From an uncultured Bacilli bacterium (GTDB taxonomy: Bacteria > Bacillota_I > Bacilli_A > RF39 > UBA660): DNA of 6,026 nucleotides. The stretch spans positions 1-6,026 of the forward strand of contig CANPWK010000065.1 in the NCBI GenBank assembly GCA_947584105.1. The letters run 5' to 3'. Each line of letters starts with the position of its first letter. Position 1 is the first letter of the stretch. A model generated the notes under the pieces. That model saw nothing but the letters and a program-made list of their open reading frames with translations, searched no databases and was not told where the DNA came from. Below, in pieces: positions 5,718 through 6,026 of this stretch. The position numbers and the translations under genes are program-made.

Positions 5718-6026
5718 CTCATCTTTAAATTAGCATTTATAAAACTATCAATATCTCCATCCAAAACTTTCTGAGGATTTATATTTTCTAAATTAGTACG
5801 ATGATCTTTAACTAAAGAATAAGGGTGTAAAGTGTAGGTTCTAATTTGAGAACCAAAATTAATCTCTTTATTTTCCCCTTTAATTTTTGATAATTCTTGC
5901 TCTTTTTTTTCTAATTCTAAGTTATACAATTTATTTTTTAATACTTTTAAAGCTGTTTCTTTATTTCTAATTTGACTACGTTCATTTTGACATGTAACTA
6001 CTATTTTAGTTTTAAGGTGAGTAATT
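5714..6026 (-). CDS. prfB: Peptide chain release factor 2 (RF2), C-terminal 103 residues
   Basis: The frame is open from the right edge (first full codon 6023-6025) to a TGA at 5714-5716. The visible part is ITHLKTKIVVTCQNERSQ, a helix with ALKVLKNKLYNLE, then FGSQIRTYTLHPYSLVKDHRT and a VLDGDID-SFI-AN end. The RTYTLHPYSLVKDHRT stretch separates RF2 from RF1, which has an RTYNFPQGRVTDHR-type sequence. RF2 releases the finished peptide at UGA and UAA codons. The catalytic GGQ loop should lie about ten codons beyond the window edge, as should the stop-codon recognition domain and any programmed frameshift site, so these cannot be checked. A TTG within this frame at 5927-5929 is internal, not a separate gene start. 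The gene itself ends in TGA, one of its own targets, overlapping the downstream GTG. Confidence 0.96.
   Translation of the reverse strand, partial: ITHLKTKIVVTCQNERSQIRNKETALKVLKNKLYNLELEKKEQELSKIKGENKEINFGSQIRTYTLHPYSLVKDHRTNLENINPQKVLDGDIDSFINANLKMR

Noticed and set aside
5714..5929. Separate 71-residue gene starting at TTG
   Set aside because: The frame continues upstream without a stop to the window edge and encodes the preceding part of RF2, so this is the tail of prfB.

Overview
The window is strongly AT-rich, gene-dense and transcribed entirely from the minus strand. Gene content points to an endospore-forming low-GC Firmicute of the Bacilli type, possibly one of the uncultured, reduced gut lineages. 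The evidence is a release factor 2 gene, a YitT-family membrane protein, ftsE, ftsX, the sporulation gene yunB and a YutD-family (DUF1027) gene. TGG encodes Trp, TGA is used as a stop (prfB, ftsE), and RF2 is present, so this is the standard bacterial code and not the Mycoplasma code. The taxonomic placement is inference from gene families.

Layout in transcription order (right to left). (1) A tightly packed block runs prfB (5' end outside the window), yitT-family gene, ftsE, ftsX. Spacings are a 4-base GTGA overlap, a 9-base gap and a 4-base ATGA overlap. It matches, from memory, the B. subtilis prfB-yvjA-(cccB)-ftsE-ftsX neighbourhood. A 14-bp perfect inverted repeat covers the ftsX stop codon. 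(2) An accessory two-gene unit follows. A 603-residue protein is made almost wholly of six tandem Helicase-associated (HA, PF03457-like) repeats with no helicase motor. Its last codons contain the ribosome binding site for an overlapping 97-residue protein of unknown function. (3) A 59-base gap holds an AT hairpin followed by a T run, and the same bases form a candidate sigma-E promoter. (4) yunB follows, then the start of a yutD-family gene that runs off the left edge.

The first block serves translation termination and divisome or cell-wall hydrolase control, where FtsEX is an ABC-type signalling complex. yunB belongs to the late sporulation programme. The HA unit between them has no assigned role and is the part most worth following up. 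No RNA genes, CRISPR arrays, transposases or gene-free stretches above 300 bases were seen; the longest gap between genes is 59 bases.
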